Assembly: GCA_045591645.1 (NCBI GenBank)
Contig: JAZNTG010000001.1
Span: 1 to 64,000, forward strand
Reading direction: 5' to 3'
DNA: 64,000 bases
Origin: SFWF01 sp045591645
Lineage (GTDB): Bacteria; Bacillota; Clostridia; Oscillospirales; Acutalibacteraceae
Part shown: piece by piece, positions 7,499 to 15,950 of the stretch
How the letters are laid out: every line of letters starts with the position of its first letter
Position numbering within the stretch: the stretch's first letter is position 1
The notes under the pieces: model-generated
The model's database searches: none
What the model was told of the DNA's origin: nothing
The model's input: the letters and a program-made list of their open reading frames with translations, nothing else
Translations under genes and position numbers: made by a program

Positions 7499-9318
7499 TA
7501 CTTATTCTTAGCCTCAAATTTCATTCTTTCTTCTTTATTTAGAATTCTTTTTCTGAGTCTGGTCGAAGTCGGGGTGATCTCAACAAGCTCATCATTTTTT
7601 ATAAACTCAAGACACTGCTCAAGAGACAGAGTCGAATGTGGCACAAGCTTTAAAGCATCATCAGAGCCAGCGGCACGCATATTTGTTGCCTGTTTTTTCT
7701 TACAGACATTGCAAACGATGTCCTCGTTTTTGGGGTTTTCTCCGACTATCATACCCTCATATACCTCAACACCGGGACCGACAAACAGACGTCCTCTGCT
7801 TTGAGTATTGAAAAGTCCGTAGCCTGTAGTTTCACCTGTTTCGTGTACGATTATCGAACCGGTATTTCTCGACTCGAAATCGCCCTTATATTCCTGATAG
7901 CTGTCAAATACGTGATTCATTATACCGTTACCGTTTGTGTCGGTAAGAAACTGTGAACGATAACCCATAAGGCCGCGTGCTGGAATTAAAAACTCAAGAT
8001 GACTCATACCGCCATCTCTGGTTCCCATATTCTTAAGCTCTGCCTTTCGTGAACCGAGCCTTTCCATAACTGCGCCTACATAATCCTGCGGCACCTCGAT
8101 CATAAGAAGCTCAATCGGCTCGTAAAGTTTACCGTCAATTTGCTTATAAATTACCTTAGGAGGCGAAACCTGAAACTCAAATCCCTGTCTACGCATCGTT
8201 TCTATCAGAATTGAAAGGTGTAATTCACCTCTTCCCGATACTTTAAATGTATCGGCAGAGTCAGTTTCTTCGACGCGCAGTGAAACGTTAGTTTCAAGCT
8301 CTTTAAAGAGTCGGTCACGAATATTACGAGAGGTCACATACTTGCCTTCTCTTCCTGCAAAAGGAGAGTTATTTACCATAAAGTTCATAGAGAGCGTCGG
8401 CTCGTCTATTTTTACAAATGGCAACGGATCAATATGCTCGCGATCACAGGCGGTCTCACCGATATTGAGCTTGTCAATTCCTGCAACCTGTATAATATCG
8501 CCGTATGAAGCCTTTTCAACCTCAACACGCTTTAGACCTTCGTACATAAATAATTTACTGATCCTCACAATTGAGTGTGATCCGTCAGCGTGACAAAGCG
8601 CAACCGACTGTCCTGCCTTAACAGTTCCACGCTCAACTCTACCTACGCCGATTCTGCCCAGATAATCATCATATTCAATATTTGAAAACAGTATCTGTAA
8701 TGGAGCAGTATCATCACCTTCGGGTGGCTCAACCTCATTGACGATCATTTCAAATAGCGGCCTGAGGTCTATTCCCTGTTCTTCGGGGCTCATCATGGCG
8801 TAACCATCTCTTCCCGAAGCATAAACTACGGGAAAATCAATCTGATCGTCGTCTGCGCCAAGCTCTATAAACAGATCGAGCACTCCGTCAACTACCTCAT
8901 AAGGTCTCGCCATAGGCCTATCTACCTTATTTACAACTACAATGACCTTTTTTCCTAGTGAGAGAGCTTTTTTCAGTACGAATCGGGTCTGAGGCATGCA
9001 GCCCTCAAAAGCATCTACAAGAAGCAAGACGCCATCAACCATCATAAGGATGCGTTCAACCTCACCGCCGAAGTCAGCGTGACCCGGGGTGTCAATAATG
9101 TTGATTTTAATGTCATTGTACATAACGCAGGTGTTTTTTGAAAGTATGGTTATGCCTCTTTCTCTTTCTAGATCGTTTGAGTCCATAACCCTTTCGTCCA
9201 CCTGCTCATTAGAGCGAAAGGTTCCGCTCTGACGAAGCATTCCGTCAACGAGTGTAGTTTTTCCGTGATCAACGTGCGCGATGATAGCAATATTACGTAA
9301 ATTGTCTCTTTTTGTCAT
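7498..9318 (-). CDS. typA: Ribosome-binding GTPase TypA/BipA
   Basis: TypA is a translational GTPase needed for large-subunit assembly and stress or low-temperature growth. The 606-residue protein has G1 IAHVDHGKTTLVDGML, switch II DTPGHADFGGEVER, NKVD, EF-G-like domains, and the BipA-specific C-terminus (SRGRLFVGPGVEVYEGMIVGE). I take the ATG at 9318, preceded by GAGGG at six bases; an ATG two codons upstream is directly on the ribosome site. It has its own promoter, sharing a -35 region with the divergent gene at 9416. Confidence 0.97.
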   Translation of the reverse strand: MTKRDNLRNIAIIAHVDHGKTTLVDGMLRQSGTFRSNEQVDERVMDSNDLERERGITILSKNTCVMYNDIKINIIDTPGHADFGGEVERILMMVDGVLLLVDAFEGCMPQTRFVLKKALSLGKKVIVVVNKVDRPMARPYEVVDGVLDLFIELGADDDQIDFPVVYASGRDGYAMMSPEEQGIDLRPLFEMIVNEVEPPEGDDTAPLQILFSNIEYDDYLGRIGVGRVERGTVKAGQSVALCHADGSHSIVRISKLFMYEGLKRVEVEKASYGDIIQVAGIDKLNIGETACDREHIDPLPFVKIDEPTLSMNFMVNNSPFAGREGKYVTSRNIRDRLFKELETNVSLRVEETDSADTFKVSGRGELHLSILIETMRRQGFEFQVSPPKVIYKQIDGKLYEPIELLMIEVPQDYVGAVMERLGSRKAELKNMGTRDGGMSHLEFLIPARGLMGYRSQFLTDTNGNGIMNHVFDSYQEYKGDFESRNTGSIIVHETGETTGYGLFNTQSRGRLFVGPGVEVYEGMIVGENPKNEDIVCNVCKKKQATNMRAAGSDDALKLVPHSTLSLEQCLEFIKNDELVEITPTSTRLRKRILNKEERMKFEAKNK

Positions 9319-9344
9319 AAACATCCCTCTTTTTCAACTATATA

Positions 9345-9373
9345 AGTATAACTCTTATGTGATAGTTTGTCAA
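9345..9373 (-). promoter_or_regulatory. Promoter of typA
   Basis: Minus-strand TTGACA (9373-9368) and TATACT (9350-9345), 17-base spacer. Its -35 box occupies the same bases as the -35 of the divergent promoter. Confidence 0.75.
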
Positions 9374-9396
9374 TTAAATACGGTATTTCATATAAT
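9367..9396 (+). promoter_or_regulatory. Promoter of the small membrane protein gene
   Basis: TTGTCA (9367-9372) and TATAAT (9391-9396), 18-base spacer, 20 bases before the start codon and overlapping the typA -35 box. Confidence 0.7.
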
Positions 9397-9415
9397 GTTA
9401 TCGGAGGTGAATTAT

Positions 9416-9820
9416 ATGTCAAATTCAACCTGTAACGGAAGATATAACTGCGTAGATATTGCAGTGTTTGCAAGCGTTATCATAGGAATTATCGCCGGTG
9501 TACTCACATTTACTGCTGTAATTACTGCTGCACCCGCATTTTTATGGGTCGTTTTCGGTGTTGCAATAGGCTATTTGGCTGTGCTGTTGTTCTCTGCTAG
9601 CAGACTTAGAACAAGCCTTCGTTGCGGTTATACAGCACTTGTTGCAGTATTGGTGGGAATTCTCGGAACACTTTTATTCTCGGTTATTCTTTTAGCAATA
9701 AGTTTTGCAGCCACAAGTGTTCTTGGTGCAATATTTACAGGTCTTCTTTTAGGCTTCTTCACATTGACCGTAACGGCAACAGTATGTCTTATTAAAAGAA
9801 TCGTGCTTTGCAACGAATAA
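9416..9820 (+). CDS. Small four-helix membrane protein, unknown function
   Basis: The 134-residue protein begins MSNSTCNGRYNCVDIAVFAS after a strong CGGAGGTGA. I chose this ATG because longer in-frame readings cross the promoter. Four hydrophobic segments follow, at about 14-37, 40-60, 69-96 and 98-122, with a short basic end (KRIVLCNE). The Cys pair near the N-terminus (TCNGRYNC) is notable. I do not recognise the family. It stands alone between a divergent typA and a clear terminator, so it is a single-gene unit. Confidence 0.75.
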   Translation: MSNSTCNGRYNCVDIAVFASVIIGIIAGVLTFTAVITAAPAFLWVVFGVAIGYLAVLLFSASRLRTSLRCGYTALVAVLVGILGTLLFSVILLAISFAATSVLGAIFTGLLLGFFTLTVTATVCLIKRIVLCNE

Positions 9821-9835
9821 ATAACGGCTTCGATT

Positions 9836-9867
9836 AGGGACACACTCTATAGAATGTGTCCCTTTTT
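9836..9867 (+). terminator. Terminator of the small membrane protein gene
   Basis: AGGGACACA (9836-9844) and TGTGTCCCT (9855-9863) form a 9-bp stem with a run of five T. Confidence 0.85.
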
Positions 9868-9881
9868 GGAGCTTTTATAGT

Positions 9882-9943
9882 GGGTTCGAGCCCCAATATA
9901 TAAAAAATAATAGCACCATCTTACGATAGTGCTATTATTTTGG
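9882..9943. repeat. 62-bp direct repeat, copy A (T-arm-like sequence plus hairpin)
   Basis: This copy matches 10771-10832 at 61 of 62 bases. It contains GGGTTCGAGCCCC, which resembles a tRNA T-arm, and a 13-bp hairpin (9904-9941) identical to the tRNA-Arg terminator. Here no tRNA adjoins it. The rest of 9944-10026 is AT-rich and shows nothing I can name. Confidence 0.85.
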
Positions 9944-10026
9944 AAAGGTTGTACAAATTTGAATTCTTTTAAATTTTTCACCTATGTGTTCGACCCCTAC
10001 ATATTTTTAGGAATGGTGTTTTATAG

Positions 10027-10542
10027 TTATAAATCAATGATGATTTCGTATTTATCATCAATAAGAATATAGTTCGCACTATATAACTGTGCAAGTTTTA
10101 AGATTTCGGCATTGTCTGCCAGCACACTCTCGATAGTACACCACTCATCATCTAAACGACTTTCAATTACATTTGCATATTTTTTTATGTCAGCAAAGTG
10201 GTTTCTAATATAACCCTCACTCATTACAAGGCAGTAATATTTGATGTCTTTAAGATATTTTCCTTCAAAGTCCTTCTGCCAATCGAACGGAATGTAGCAA
10301 CCCTCAACAACTAAGTTCTGCCTGTTTTCAATTGCAGTTTTAATCATTTCACGTACAATAGGCCATAAGTATGCAGTCAAATCTTTATCATCGCTCATGG
10401 AAGTAAGTTCCGTGTTGCCGCTGCGAATTAAACCCATTTTCAAATGGTCAATGGACAAGTACGGATATTTATATTTTTCAAGCAGTTTTTGTGCGGTTGC
10501 TGTCTTGCCCGTGTGCGATGCACCTGTAATTAAAATAATCAT
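10027..10542 (-). CDS. P-loop NTPase, small-molecule kinase-like (adenylate/zeta-toxin fold group)
   Basis: The 171-residue protein starts MIILITGASHTGKTATAQKL, a Walker A P-loop at residues 7-15, followed by YPYLSIDHLKMGLIRSG, where Asp after the second strand is typical of shikimate/adenylate/zeta-type kinases, and LVVEGCYIP as a second-strand motif. A small-molecule or nucleotide kinase is likely; a toxin role cannot be claimed because no antitoxin gene lies beside it. It has its own promoter and sits between two copies of a 62-bp repeat next to a tRNA-Arg 3'-end copy, which suggests recent acquisition. Confidence 0.75.
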   Translation of the reverse strand: MIILITGASHTGKTATAQKLLEKYKYPYLSIDHLKMGLIRSGNTELTSMSDDKDLTAYLWPIVREMIKTAIENRQNLVVEGCYIPFDWQKDFEGKYLKDIKYYCLVMSEGYIRNHFADIKKYANVIESRLDDEWCTIESVLADNAEILKLAQLYSANYILIDDKYEIIIDL

Positions 10543-10578
10543 TATCTTCGTCCCTACAAATTTTTATTTGTCGGTTAG

Positions 10579-10607
10579 ATTATACCATAAATTATATTTA
10601 TAATCAA
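10579..10607 (-). promoter_or_regulatory. Promoter of the P-loop kinase-like gene
   Basis: Minus-strand TTGATT (10607-10602) and TATAAT (10584-10579), 17-base spacer. Confidence 0.65.
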
Positions 10608-10634
10608 CGCTTTGCGAAACAAAGCACATTTTCT

Positions 10635-10655
10635 TTTTGGCGCGCTTGAAGGGAC
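10635..10655. repeat. 21-bp duplicate of the tRNA-Arg 3' end
   Basis: The 21 bases equal 10827-10847, which cover the encoded CCA and acceptor 3' strand of tRNA-Arg. A second copy of a tRNA 3' end is the usual trace of integrase-mediated insertion. The 10656-10722 stretch holds three small CTTCGC-loop hairpins and no gene. Confidence 0.8.
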
Positions 10656-10722
10656 CGACCGTCTGCTTCGCATACTACTTCGCTTGTCGACCGTTGCTTC
10701 GCAACAGTACCCGACTACGCGC

Positions 10723-10764
10723 TCTGACTAAAAAACAGTACACCGTACTGTTTTTTTAGTCAGA
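10723..10764. terminator. Long palindrome, bidirectional terminator-like
   Basis: Arms of about 19 bp pair around ACC with one bulged T. The core CAGTAC-acc-GTACTG is followed by T6-T7 on each strand, so each strand reads as an intrinsic terminator. Confidence 0.65.
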
Positions 10765-10770
10765 CCCTTC

Positions 10771-10829
10771 GGGTTCGAGTCCCAATATATAAAAAATAAT
10801 AGCACCATCTTACGATAGTGCTATTATTT

Positions 10830-10832
<3 letters not shown>
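10771..10832. repeat. 62-bp direct repeat, copy B, holding the tRNA-Arg terminator
   Basis: This copy matches 9882-9943 at 61 of 62 bases. On the minus strand its 13-bp stem (10793-10805 with 10818-10830) followed by T6 directly follows the tRNA-Arg CCA and is the tRNA terminator. The GGGTTCGAGTCCC part beyond it is not explained by that function. Confidence 0.85.
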
Positions 10833-10906
<74 letters not shown>

Positions 10907-10915
10907 ATTACATAT

Positions 10916-10942
10916 AAAAAAGCCCAATTTTCGGGCTTTTTT
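10916..10942 (-). terminator. Terminator between tRNA-Gly and tRNA-Arg
   Basis: AAAAAAGCCC and GGGCTTTTTT form a 10-bp stem with a 7-base loop immediately after tRNA-Gly. Confidence 0.75.
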
Positions 10943-10947
10943 GAAGA

Positions 10948-11022
10948 TGGAGCGGGTGATGGGAATCGAACCCACGTCTCCAGCTTGGAAGGCTGGCATT
11001 CTAGCCGTTGAACAACACCCGC
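10948..11022 (-). tRNA. tRNA-Gly(TCC)
   Basis: Acceptor GCGGGTG with CACCCGC, anticodon loop CTTCCAA (TCC) in stem CCAGC/GCTGG, T-arm GTGGGTTCGATTCCCAT and encoded CCA at 10948-10950. Confidence 0.95.
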
Positions 11023-11082
11023 GAAAAATTGCAAGGAATATAATAGCATACTTCTTGCAATTAGTCAATACTTTTTTTAAAT

Positions 11083-13356
11083 TTATGAAATAAAAATTTT
11101 ATCTTCTTTCACACGGACCGAAAGAGTATCTATCCCGCTGTCTCCGCTCGAAATAATACGGTCTACAATGGGATCCTCTATCATTCTTCTGATATTATTT
11201 CTGAGGTCTCTTGCGCCCGATTTAGCTGAGCTGCTGAGTCTAGCCAGAATTCTATACACATCCTCACTGAAGGTGACGGTTATTCCCTTTTCAAGCATAA
11301 TTTTCGACAGATCGGATAGCATTAACTCTGCAATCTTTACAAGGTCATCCTCCGACAGAGCTGAAAAAGCGATAATTTCGTCTACTCGGGCTATAAACTC
11401 GGGACGCAAAAATTCTTCCAATGCCGCAACTGCGCGTTCTCTGCTAGATTGGGCAACTGTTTTACTGAAGCCCATTATATTTTCACGCTTGTGACTTCCC
11501 GCGTTAGAGGTCATAACTATAAGGGTGTTTTCAAAATTTACTGTTCTACCCTGAGAGTCGGTTATTCTTCCGTCATCGAGTATCTGTAAAAGGATGTTCA
11601 AAACATCGGGGTGCGCTTTTTCGATCTCATCGAAGAGCACTACAGAATAGGGTTTTCTGCGAATCTTTTCGGTAAGCTGACCTGCTTCATCGTATCCTAC
11701 ATATCCGGGAGGCGCTCCAATGATTCTTGACACCGAGTGCTTTTCCATAAACTCGGACATATCAAGACGGATAAGCGTTTCGGGACTTGAGAAAAGCTGA
11801 TCGGCAAGCACCTTTGCAAGCTCGGTCTTGCCCACACCTGTCGGTCCCACAAAGATAAACGAGGCAGGCTTTCTGTGAGCAGTTGTCTGCACGCGAGAGC
11901 GTTTAACAGCAGATGAAATATGATGTGCAGCCTCATCCTGACCGATAATACGCTCCTTGATGCGGTCTTCAAGCTCACTAAGCTTCTTAAAATCGCTCTC
12001 CTCTACCTTTGCGGCGGGGATGCCTGTCCAAAGCTCTATCACCCTTGCAACATCCTTTTCGGTCACTTCGTTTTGGGAAGCGGGAATATAAAGCTCAGAA
12101 GCTACTGCTTTCAGCTTATCGACCTCAGCCTTTACAAGTGCGAGCTTTTCATAATTAGGGTTATCTACCTCTGACTGCAGCTTTTCAAGCTCTATTTGCT
12201 TTTCTGCTATCTTTTTATTTGTAGTGTAAAGCTCGTCGACCGCTTTGTTTTCAAGGCTTGCACAAGCGCAGGCTTCATCAAGCAGATCAATCGCCTTGTC
12301 AGGAAGATATCTGTCACAAACATAGCGCTCAGATAAAGTAACGATCTTTCTGATAAGCTCATCCGATACTGTTACGCTATGGAAGCCTTCATAATACCCT
12401 TTAATACCAAGAAGTATCTGAACTGCACTTTCGATTGAGGTTTCTTCAACTGTAACAGGCTGAAATCTTCGCTCTAACGCAGCGTCTTTTTCAATATATT
12501 TACGGTATTCCTTAAAGGTTGTTGCGCCTATAACCTGAATTTCTCCGCGTGAAAGAGCAGGCTTCATAATATTGGCGGCGTTCATTGAGCCTTCAGCCGA
12601 GTCCCCTGCTCCTACAAGATTATGGATCTCATCTATAAACAGAATAATATTTCCTGCGCTTTTGACCTCATCGATAAGACCCTTTACCCTGCTCTCAAAT
12701 TGCCCGCGAAACTGTGTACCCGCAACAAGACTTGTAAGATCAAGCAAATGGATCTCTTTATCTAAAAGACGTGCAGGCGCCGTACCCTCGGCAATACTAA
12801 GAGCAAGTCCCTCAACAATTGCTGTTTTACCTACACCCGGCTCACCGATAAGGCAGGGATTGTTTTTTGAACGGCGCGAAAGGATCTGTATAGTACGGTA
12901 AAGCTCATCGTCGCGACCGATTATTACGTCAAGCTTACCCTCTTTTGCACGCTGAGTAAGGTTTATACAATAATGATCGATATACTTTCTGCGTTCTTTT
13001 TTAGGCTTGTTCTTGTCCTTATTTCCGTCCTCGGTCTTTTCGGATTTTTCTTCATCTGCTTTTGGAGTCATACCCAAGCTGCCGAAAATATTATTTAAAA
13101 AAGGAAATGCAGGCGCGGTGCCCATATCAAAATCCTCATCAGGATTATCGCTCATAACCTCTAGAAACTGCTCGCTCATCTGTTCAATATCCTCGTCGGA
13201 AATATTCATCTTTTTGAGCATATCGTCAATAGGCTTTATGCCTGACTCCTTTGCGCAAACAAGACATAGACCTTGTGGCTCGCTGCTTGTATTGTTAGAG
13301 TCGGAAATAAAAACGACAGCAGGTCTTTTACGGCATTTATAGCAGAGTTTCATCAT
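11083..13356 (-). CDS. clpE: ClpE/ClpC-type AAA+ unfoldase with N-terminal zinc finger
   Basis: The 757-residue protein starts with a zinc finger of two CxxC pairs (CYKC at 5-8, CLVC at 31-34), as in ClpE, and lacks the long Clp_N repeat domain of ClpC. Two AAA+ modules follow: Walker A GEPGVGKT near 175 and GPTGVGKT near 500, with a coiled middle region between them. IMGF, a [LIV]-G-F ClpP-docking loop, sits in the second module, so it should feed ClpP. Its ATG overlaps the pgsA stop. The zinc finger points to ClpE; symbol given with moderate certainty. Confidence 0.88.
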   Translation of the reverse strand: MMKLCYKCRKRPAVVFISDSNNTSSEPQGLCLVCAKESGIKPIDDMLKKMNISDEDIEQMSEQFLEVMSDNPDEDFDMGTAPAFPFLNNIFGSLGMTPKADEEKSEKTEDGNKDKNKPKKERRKYIDHYCINLTQRAKEGKLDVIIGRDDELYRTIQILSRRSKNNPCLIGEPGVGKTAIVEGLALSIAEGTAPARLLDKEIHLLDLTSLVAGTQFRGQFESRVKGLIDEVKSAGNIILFIDEIHNLVGAGDSAEGSMNAANIMKPALSRGEIQVIGATTFKEYRKYIEKDAALERRFQPVTVEETSIESAVQILLGIKGYYEGFHSVTVSDELIRKIVTLSERYVCDRYLPDKAIDLLDEACACASLENKAVDELYTTNKKIAEKQIELEKLQSEVDNPNYEKLALVKAEVDKLKAVASELYIPASQNEVTEKDVARVIELWTGIPAAKVEESDFKKLSELEDRIKERIIGQDEAAHHISSAVKRSRVQTTAHRKPASFIFVGPTGVGKTELAKVLADQLFSSPETLIRLDMSEFMEKHSVSRIIGAPPGYVGYDEAGQLTEKIRRKPYSVVLFDEIEKAHPDVLNILLQILDDGRITDSQGRTVNFENTLIVMTSNAGSHKRENIMGFSKTVAQSSRERAVAALEEFLRPEFIARVDEIIAFSALSEDDLVKIAELMLSDLSKIMLEKGITVTFSEDVYRILARLSSSAKSGARDLRNNIRRMIEDPIVDRIISSGDSGIDTLSVRVKEDKIFIS

Positions 13357-13913
13357 TTTTTGGGATCTCCTTTAACTTGTCCGGAAAACATTCTAAAATA
13401 TCCAGAGAGTGAAATAATCATACATATGATTGATGCAAAAGTAAGTATATAAAGCGGTATTCTTGAGATATCGACCAGATCAAGAAGCACCGTATAAAAC
13501 ATTGTCAGGAAAATTACTATTGTAGAAAGCTTTCCCCACCAGCGCGCAGAAATAGGCTTAATTCCGTTTGACAGGACATAGATTGCGGCAAATAAGGTAA
13601 ACAATTCCTTTAAAAACAGCACACCGAACATCAAAAGCAGAGACGGATGATTGATGCAAAGGCAAAGCAGTATAACAACCTGTGTAAGCTTGTCTGCAAT
13701 AGGATCCAATATTTTACCCAGATCCGATATCATATTAAATTTTCTCGCAATGAAGCCGTCGATGACATCGCTAAGACCGCTCAGTACGACCAGAATAATA
13801 CAGAATATATAGCGGTTTTGAATATTGTCTGAAAAATAGCAGATAGCAAAAAACGGTATCATCAATAATCGAACAAATGAAATGATGTTAGGAATGGTAA
13901 AAAAATTTTTCAT
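13353..13913 (-). CDS. pgsA: CDP-diacylglycerol-glycerol-3-phosphate 3-phosphatidyltransferase
   Basis: PgsA makes phosphatidylglycerophosphate, the committed step to phosphatidylglycerol and cardiolipin, in the membrane. The 186-residue protein has several hydrophobic helices and the CDP-alcohol phosphotransferase motif DVIDGFIARKFNMISDLGKILDPIADK region (DG..AR...G...D...D), here near residues 49-75. The N-terminal IPNIISFVRLLMIP is typical. It is followed without a gap by clpE and preceded by cvpA. Confidence 0.94.
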   Translation of the reverse strand: MKNFFTIPNIISFVRLLMIPFFAICYFSDNIQNRYIFCIILVVLSGLSDVIDGFIARKFNMISDLGKILDPIADKLTQVVILLCLCINHPSLLLMFGVLFLKELFTLFAAIYVLSNGIKPISARWWGKLSTIVIFLTMFYTVLLDLVDISRIPLYILTFASIICMIISLSGYFRMFSGQVKGDPKK

Positions 13914-13939
13914 TACAGAAAAACCCTCCGCAAATAAAT

Positions 13940-14641
13940 TTAGATCGAAAACGGAATAAAGTTCAAAACAGTTTTAAAAATGAATGATGCTTCAATAGCT
14001 TGCGACAGAGTCTCCGAAGCTGAAAGATTAGAGATCAATGAAACGATCAAGCAGAAAATAATAACAAACACAACGCCTGTACCAAGACCGAGCACCAAGC
14101 CCAGCGCTGTGTCAAGGCGTCCGAAGATATTTCCCTTTATAAGTGCTTTAATGAACTTTGCCAAAAATCTGGAAAGAAATACAAACGGTACGAAAAGAAC
14201 TAATACAAATACATATTTTAGTATCGAGATAACCGCAGGCTTAATGGCGTTATCACAGAGGGCCGTTGTAAGATTCTCCGTGTCTATTGTATCAGAGCTT
14301 ACAGAAGAAGCTATCTTCTCTGCTGAGTAACCAGCCTTTTCAGCATACTCACAGACAAATGAGGGCAATGACGAATAAATGCTGTTTACAGCATCAGAAA
14401 CTGCAGCTTCCGATTTATCGGACAAATTTACAACTGCTCCGCTCACTGTGTCAGAGACTGCCTCATCAATAAAAAGTGAGTATGTAGCCTCTGCTAACGG
14501 CGGTGCCATGGTTAAAGAAAGTATGATAGCGACAATAATGCCTACTACACCTATCAAGGATTTTAAGAAGCCTTTTTTTGTAATGATTATAACTGAAAAA
14601 ACTAAAACTGCAACTATTATAGCATCAAGAATAATATTCAT
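13940..14641 (-). CDS. CvpA family membrane protein
   Basis: The 233-residue protein fits the CvpA/colicin V production family: N-terminal hydrophobic helix (IILDAIIVAVLVFSVIIITKKG), a second helix at about 28-45, a soluble helical insert, and two more helices near 140-165 and 180-210 with the GLVLGLGTGVVFV Gly-rich turn. Its molecular role is poorly known in Firmicutes. It follows the DUF5711 gene by six bases and precedes pgsA. Confidence 0.82.
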   Translation of the reverse strand: MNIILDAIIVAVLVFSVIIITKKGFLKSLIGVVGIIVAIILSLTMAPPLAEATYSLFIDEAVSDTVSGAVVNLSDKSEAAVSDAVNSIYSSLPSFVCEYAEKAGYSAEKIASSVSSDTIDTENLTTALCDNAIKPAVISILKYVFVLVLFVPFVFLSRFLAKFIKALIKGNIFGRLDTALGLVLGLGTGVVFVIIFCLIVSLISNLSASETLSQAIEASFIFKTVLNFIPFSI

Positions 14642-14647
14642 ATATGA

Positions 14648-15934
14648 CTACTCTCCCTGTTTACATGAAATTTTTGAAATTGACGAGCCGTTTACTGCTA
14701 CAATATATTTTTCCGAGATCGGAACTATTACTTTTGTATCAAAAGGAACCGAGGCCGTACAAATAACGCTTCCGCTCATATCCAGCTGGTGCACAACGGA
14801 ATCGCTGAGTATATACAGATAATCAGATCCGTAAGCGATGTAATTTACAGGAAAATCAACCGTAAATGAAGCAGTTGAGGCTCCCTTACTGTTATAAACA
14901 GCGATATGATTCTTATCTGTATTCGCAGAAAGACTGCTGAGTACAGTAAGATTTTTTTCAAAGTGATCAGCCATTTTATAGGTGTACTCTGTTTCTTCGC
15001 ACCTGACCGTACCGTCCTTCAGGTTAATGAAACGCATATAATTTTCGGAAATCGCACAAATGTTATTTTTTGAAAGATGATATATGCCGTAGATCAGGTC
15101 ATTTTCAAAAACAAAGCTTGTTTCAGGGTCGGCAGAACCAAAATTAAACAATCTCAGCTTTGTATTAAAGGCACCGTTATCTGCCGTGAGCGTTGCTACT
15201 ATGATCTGGTCGTTTAAAGTCAAGGAAACCGAAGATACGATACCGTCTGAGCTATACCACTCATAGAGTATCTTTTCATTTTTATCGTATACACGAACAA
15301 CAGAATCGTAGCCGTCTGCATAAGTTGCAACCGCGAAATTTCCGTTGTCGGCTATATCGGCACAAAGAATTTTTTTATCGTAATGCAGGTTTGAAATCTC
15401 ATTTTCAAAATTGAAAATTTTGACCGTCTGTTCACCCTGACCGTAAACGAGATATCTTGTTTCGGCAGCTTTCATAACAGGCTTAGCAAAACCGTGATTG
15501 ATACTGGAAATAGCTTTGCCGCTGTTGTTGATACACTCAACTCTTTTATCTGTCATCAAATAATAATAATCACTGCTGCGTATGCCTCCGATAATGTCCT
15601 CACCCTTCAGCTGAGTGGTATAAACATCGCCCGAACCGATCGTCTTATAAAGTGATGAAAAATATTCGGTGACTCCTATCGGGTGGAAGACAAGAATGAT
15701 TAGATATACGCTAACCAGAACAATAGCAACCACTAAAGAGAGAACTACAGATAGCCTTACTTCACTTTTCCTTCCTCGAATCAGCTGAAGCTTGGGCCTC
15801 ACCGACTGCTCGCGGTAAGTCTTATTGATTTGTTTTTTAGAGCTTCGCATGGTAATGCTTTCTGCTCTGTTTTCTTTAGGTACTTTTTGAATAGGTACTT
15901 TTTTAGAAACTTTTTTCTTTTTGTAATCAGCCAT
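14648..15934 (-). CDS. DUF5711-like membrane-anchored beta-propeller protein
   Basis: The 428-residue protein has a basic N-terminus of about 58 residues rich in Lys/Arg, one transmembrane helix (SVVLSLVVAIVLVSVYLIILVF, near 61-82) and an extracytoplasmic part of repeated short beta strands with NxxG/DxNGNF-type turns that look like a propeller. This agrees with the DUF5711 family of Clostridia, whose function is unknown. It lies between truA and cvpA in a long co-directional run. The family name is from memory of its layout and needs a profile search. Confidence 0.65.
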   Translation of the reverse strand: MADYKKKKVSKKVPIQKVPKENRAESITMRSSKKQINKTYREQSVRPKLQLIRGRKSEVRLSVVLSLVVAIVLVSVYLIILVFHPIGVTEYFSSLYKTIGSGDVYTTQLKGEDIIGGIRSSDYYYLMTDKRVECINNSGKAISSINHGFAKPVMKAAETRYLVYGQGEQTVKIFNFENEISNLHYDKKILCADIADNGNFAVATYADGYDSVVRVYDKNEKILYEWYSSDGIVSSVSLTLNDQIIVATLTADNGAFNTKLRLFNFGSADPETSFVFENDLIYGIYHLSKNNICAISENYMRFINLKDGTVRCEETEYTYKMADHFEKNLTVLSSLSANTDKNHIAVYNSKGASTASFTVDFPVNYIAYGSDYLYILSDSVVHQLDMSGSVICTASVPFDTKVIVPISEKYIVAVNGSSISKISCKQGE

Positions 15935-15950
15935 ATTTAAAACCTTTACA

